Shown here: piece by piece, positions 63,504 through 64,000 of the stretch
Numbering within the stretch: position 1 is the stretch's first letter
How the letters are laid out: each line of letters starts with the position of its first letter
Assembly (NCBI GenBank): GCA_015075555.1
Contig: JABTUD010000001.1
Coordinates: forward strand, 62,001-126,000
From: Thermoflexaceae bacterium
GTDB taxonomy: Bacteria > Chloroflexota > Dehalococcoidia > Tepidiformales > Tepidiformaceae
Reading direction: 5' to 3'
DNA length: 64,000 bases
Notes under the pieces: generated by a model
Told to the model about the DNA's origin: nothing
Seen by the model: only the letters and a program-made list of their open reading frames with translations
Database searches by the model: none
Position numbers and translations under genes: made by a program

Positions 63504-63820
63504 ACCGCGGCGATGTTTACTGGGTAGAACTGCCCGGGCCGTGGGGACGGCGCCCTGCCGTAATCCTGACCCGGCAGGAGGGCCTGTCGTTTCTCACCTC
63601 CGTGACGGTAGGGCCGATTACTTCGACTCTCCGGCATGCTCCCACCTGGGTTCGCCTGGGCATTGAGGATGGCCTCCCACATGAGTCATCAGTGAACCTC
63701 GACAGCATTCAGACAATCCGGGCCGATCGTCTTGGCGAGCGGGTCACGAGGCTGTCGCCCGAACGCATGAGGCAGGTTTCGAGAGCCGCCCGGTTTGCCC
63801 TTGCTCTCGACGAGTCGTAG
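63500..63820 (+). CDS. MazF/PemK-family mRNA interferase toxin
   Basis: MazF toxins cut RNA at short sequences and arrest growth. The 106-residue product has the family pattern MNRGDVYWVELPGPWGRRPA, VILTRQEGLSFL, TVGPITSTLRHAPTWVRLG, and the central GLPHESSVNLDSIQTIRADRL. The conserved Arg in the RRPAVIL loop and the Ser/Thr in PITST are in place, so it looks intact. It is coupled to the RHH antitoxin by a four-base overlap. Confidence 0.92.
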   Translation: MNRGDVYWVELPGPWGRRPAVILTRQEGLSFLTSVTVGPITSTLRHAPTWVRLGIEDGLPHESSVNLDSIQTIRADRLGERVTRLSPERMRQVSRAARFALALDES

Positions 63821-63835
63821 GAGGGAATGCGGCTC

Positions 63836-64000
63836 TCAGACCACCAGCAGCGCTGCGGGAACGGCCACGATGGCCCCGAGGAAGATGGCCAGGTGCCGTG
63901 GCCTGGCCGTGGTCCAGTGTGCCCCGGCCAGGATGACCCGCGAGTACGGCCCGTAGAAGCCCCCCAGCAACAAGAGCGACACCACGGCAACCGAAACCAT
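63836..64000 (-). CDS. 3' part of a membrane-protein gene
   Basis: On the minus strand a frame runs from the window edge to TGA (63838-63836). The visible 54 residues hold two hydrophobic helices, VAVVSLLLLGGFYG and LAIFLGAIVAVPAALLVV, joined by a polar loop (PYSRVILAGAHWTTARPRHL). An ATG coincides with the last three bases of the window, so whether this is the start or an internal methionine cannot be seen. Family not recognised. Confidence 0.6.
   Translation of the reverse strand: MVSVAVVSLLLLGGFYGPYSRVILAGAHWTTARPRHLAIFLGAIVAVPAALLVV

Overview
The window is GC-rich (single 60-base lines counted by hand mostly run 65-77% G+C) and tightly packed, with about 57 protein genes on both strands and no gap above 300 bases. 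I saw no rRNA, tRNA, insertion sequence or CRISPR array. Gene content points to a free-living, rod-shaped, probably aerobic bacterium, most likely of the Chloroflexota (Dehalococcoidia-like). The clues are a SufR-type repressor ahead of a SUF operon, NAD-dependent LigA, MreBCD/PBP2/RodA, Tat-dependent lipoproteins, several acyl-CoA enzymes, a Gram-positive-type SOS box, and many promoters whose -10 box sits 5-8 bases from the start codon (leaderless mRNA). The phylum call is inference.

Layout. 1-4.1 kb: a truncated unknown gene, a HAD-like protein, a DUF3524 glycosyltransferase resembling tRNA-queuosine mannosyltransferase, a TreT-like trehalose synthase and a YihY/BrkB membrane protein. 4.2-10.7 kb: a complete iron-sulfur assembly operon, sufR-sufC-sufB-sufD-Rieske-sufS-sufU-sufT, with a strong leaderless promoter and a candidate SufR operator. 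10.7-15.8 kb: a zinc-ribbon protein, then a Fur-family regulator overlapping the glycolate oxidase genes glcDEF. 15.8-19.9 kb: a remnant of a permease gene, then a peptide-type ABC transporter (binding protein and two permeases, no ATPases). 19.9-23.2 kb: a VOC protein, and a cation diffusion facilitator translationally coupled to a second binding protein.

23.2-29.9 kb: an endonuclease/phosphatase-fold protein, mfd, and a GrdB-like gene interrupted by an in-frame TGA with a bacterial SECIS-like hairpin directly after it. It is read here as a selenoprotein with a U-P-V-C redox motif. A NIPSNAP-like protein, a small basic protein and an unknown follow. 29.9-38.6 kb: DinB-like, AcuI/YhdH oxidoreductase, uvrA with an SOS box, a membrane protein, and the histidine genes hisH-hisA-hisF-hisI with a phosphatase. 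38.6-41.7 kb: ligA followed by an exonuclease, both ending in BRCT domains, with composition that suggests a recombination-driven domain exchange.

41.7-48.7 kb: the cell-shape operon mreB-mreC-mreD-mrdA-rodA, convergent with radA. 48.7-58.3 kb: MFS transporter, flavin/F420-type oxidase, degV-recG, NUDIX, rpe, priA and a membrane Rieske protein. 58.4-63.2 kb: 3-hydroxyacyl-CoA dehydrogenase, divergent from two MaoC-like half-dehydratases and two class III CoA-transferases around an unknown protein, probably one acyl-CoA pathway. 63.2-63.8 kb: a ribbon-helix-helix/MazF toxin-antitoxin pair with an operator of three half-sites spaced exactly 12 bases apart. The window ends inside a membrane-protein gene.
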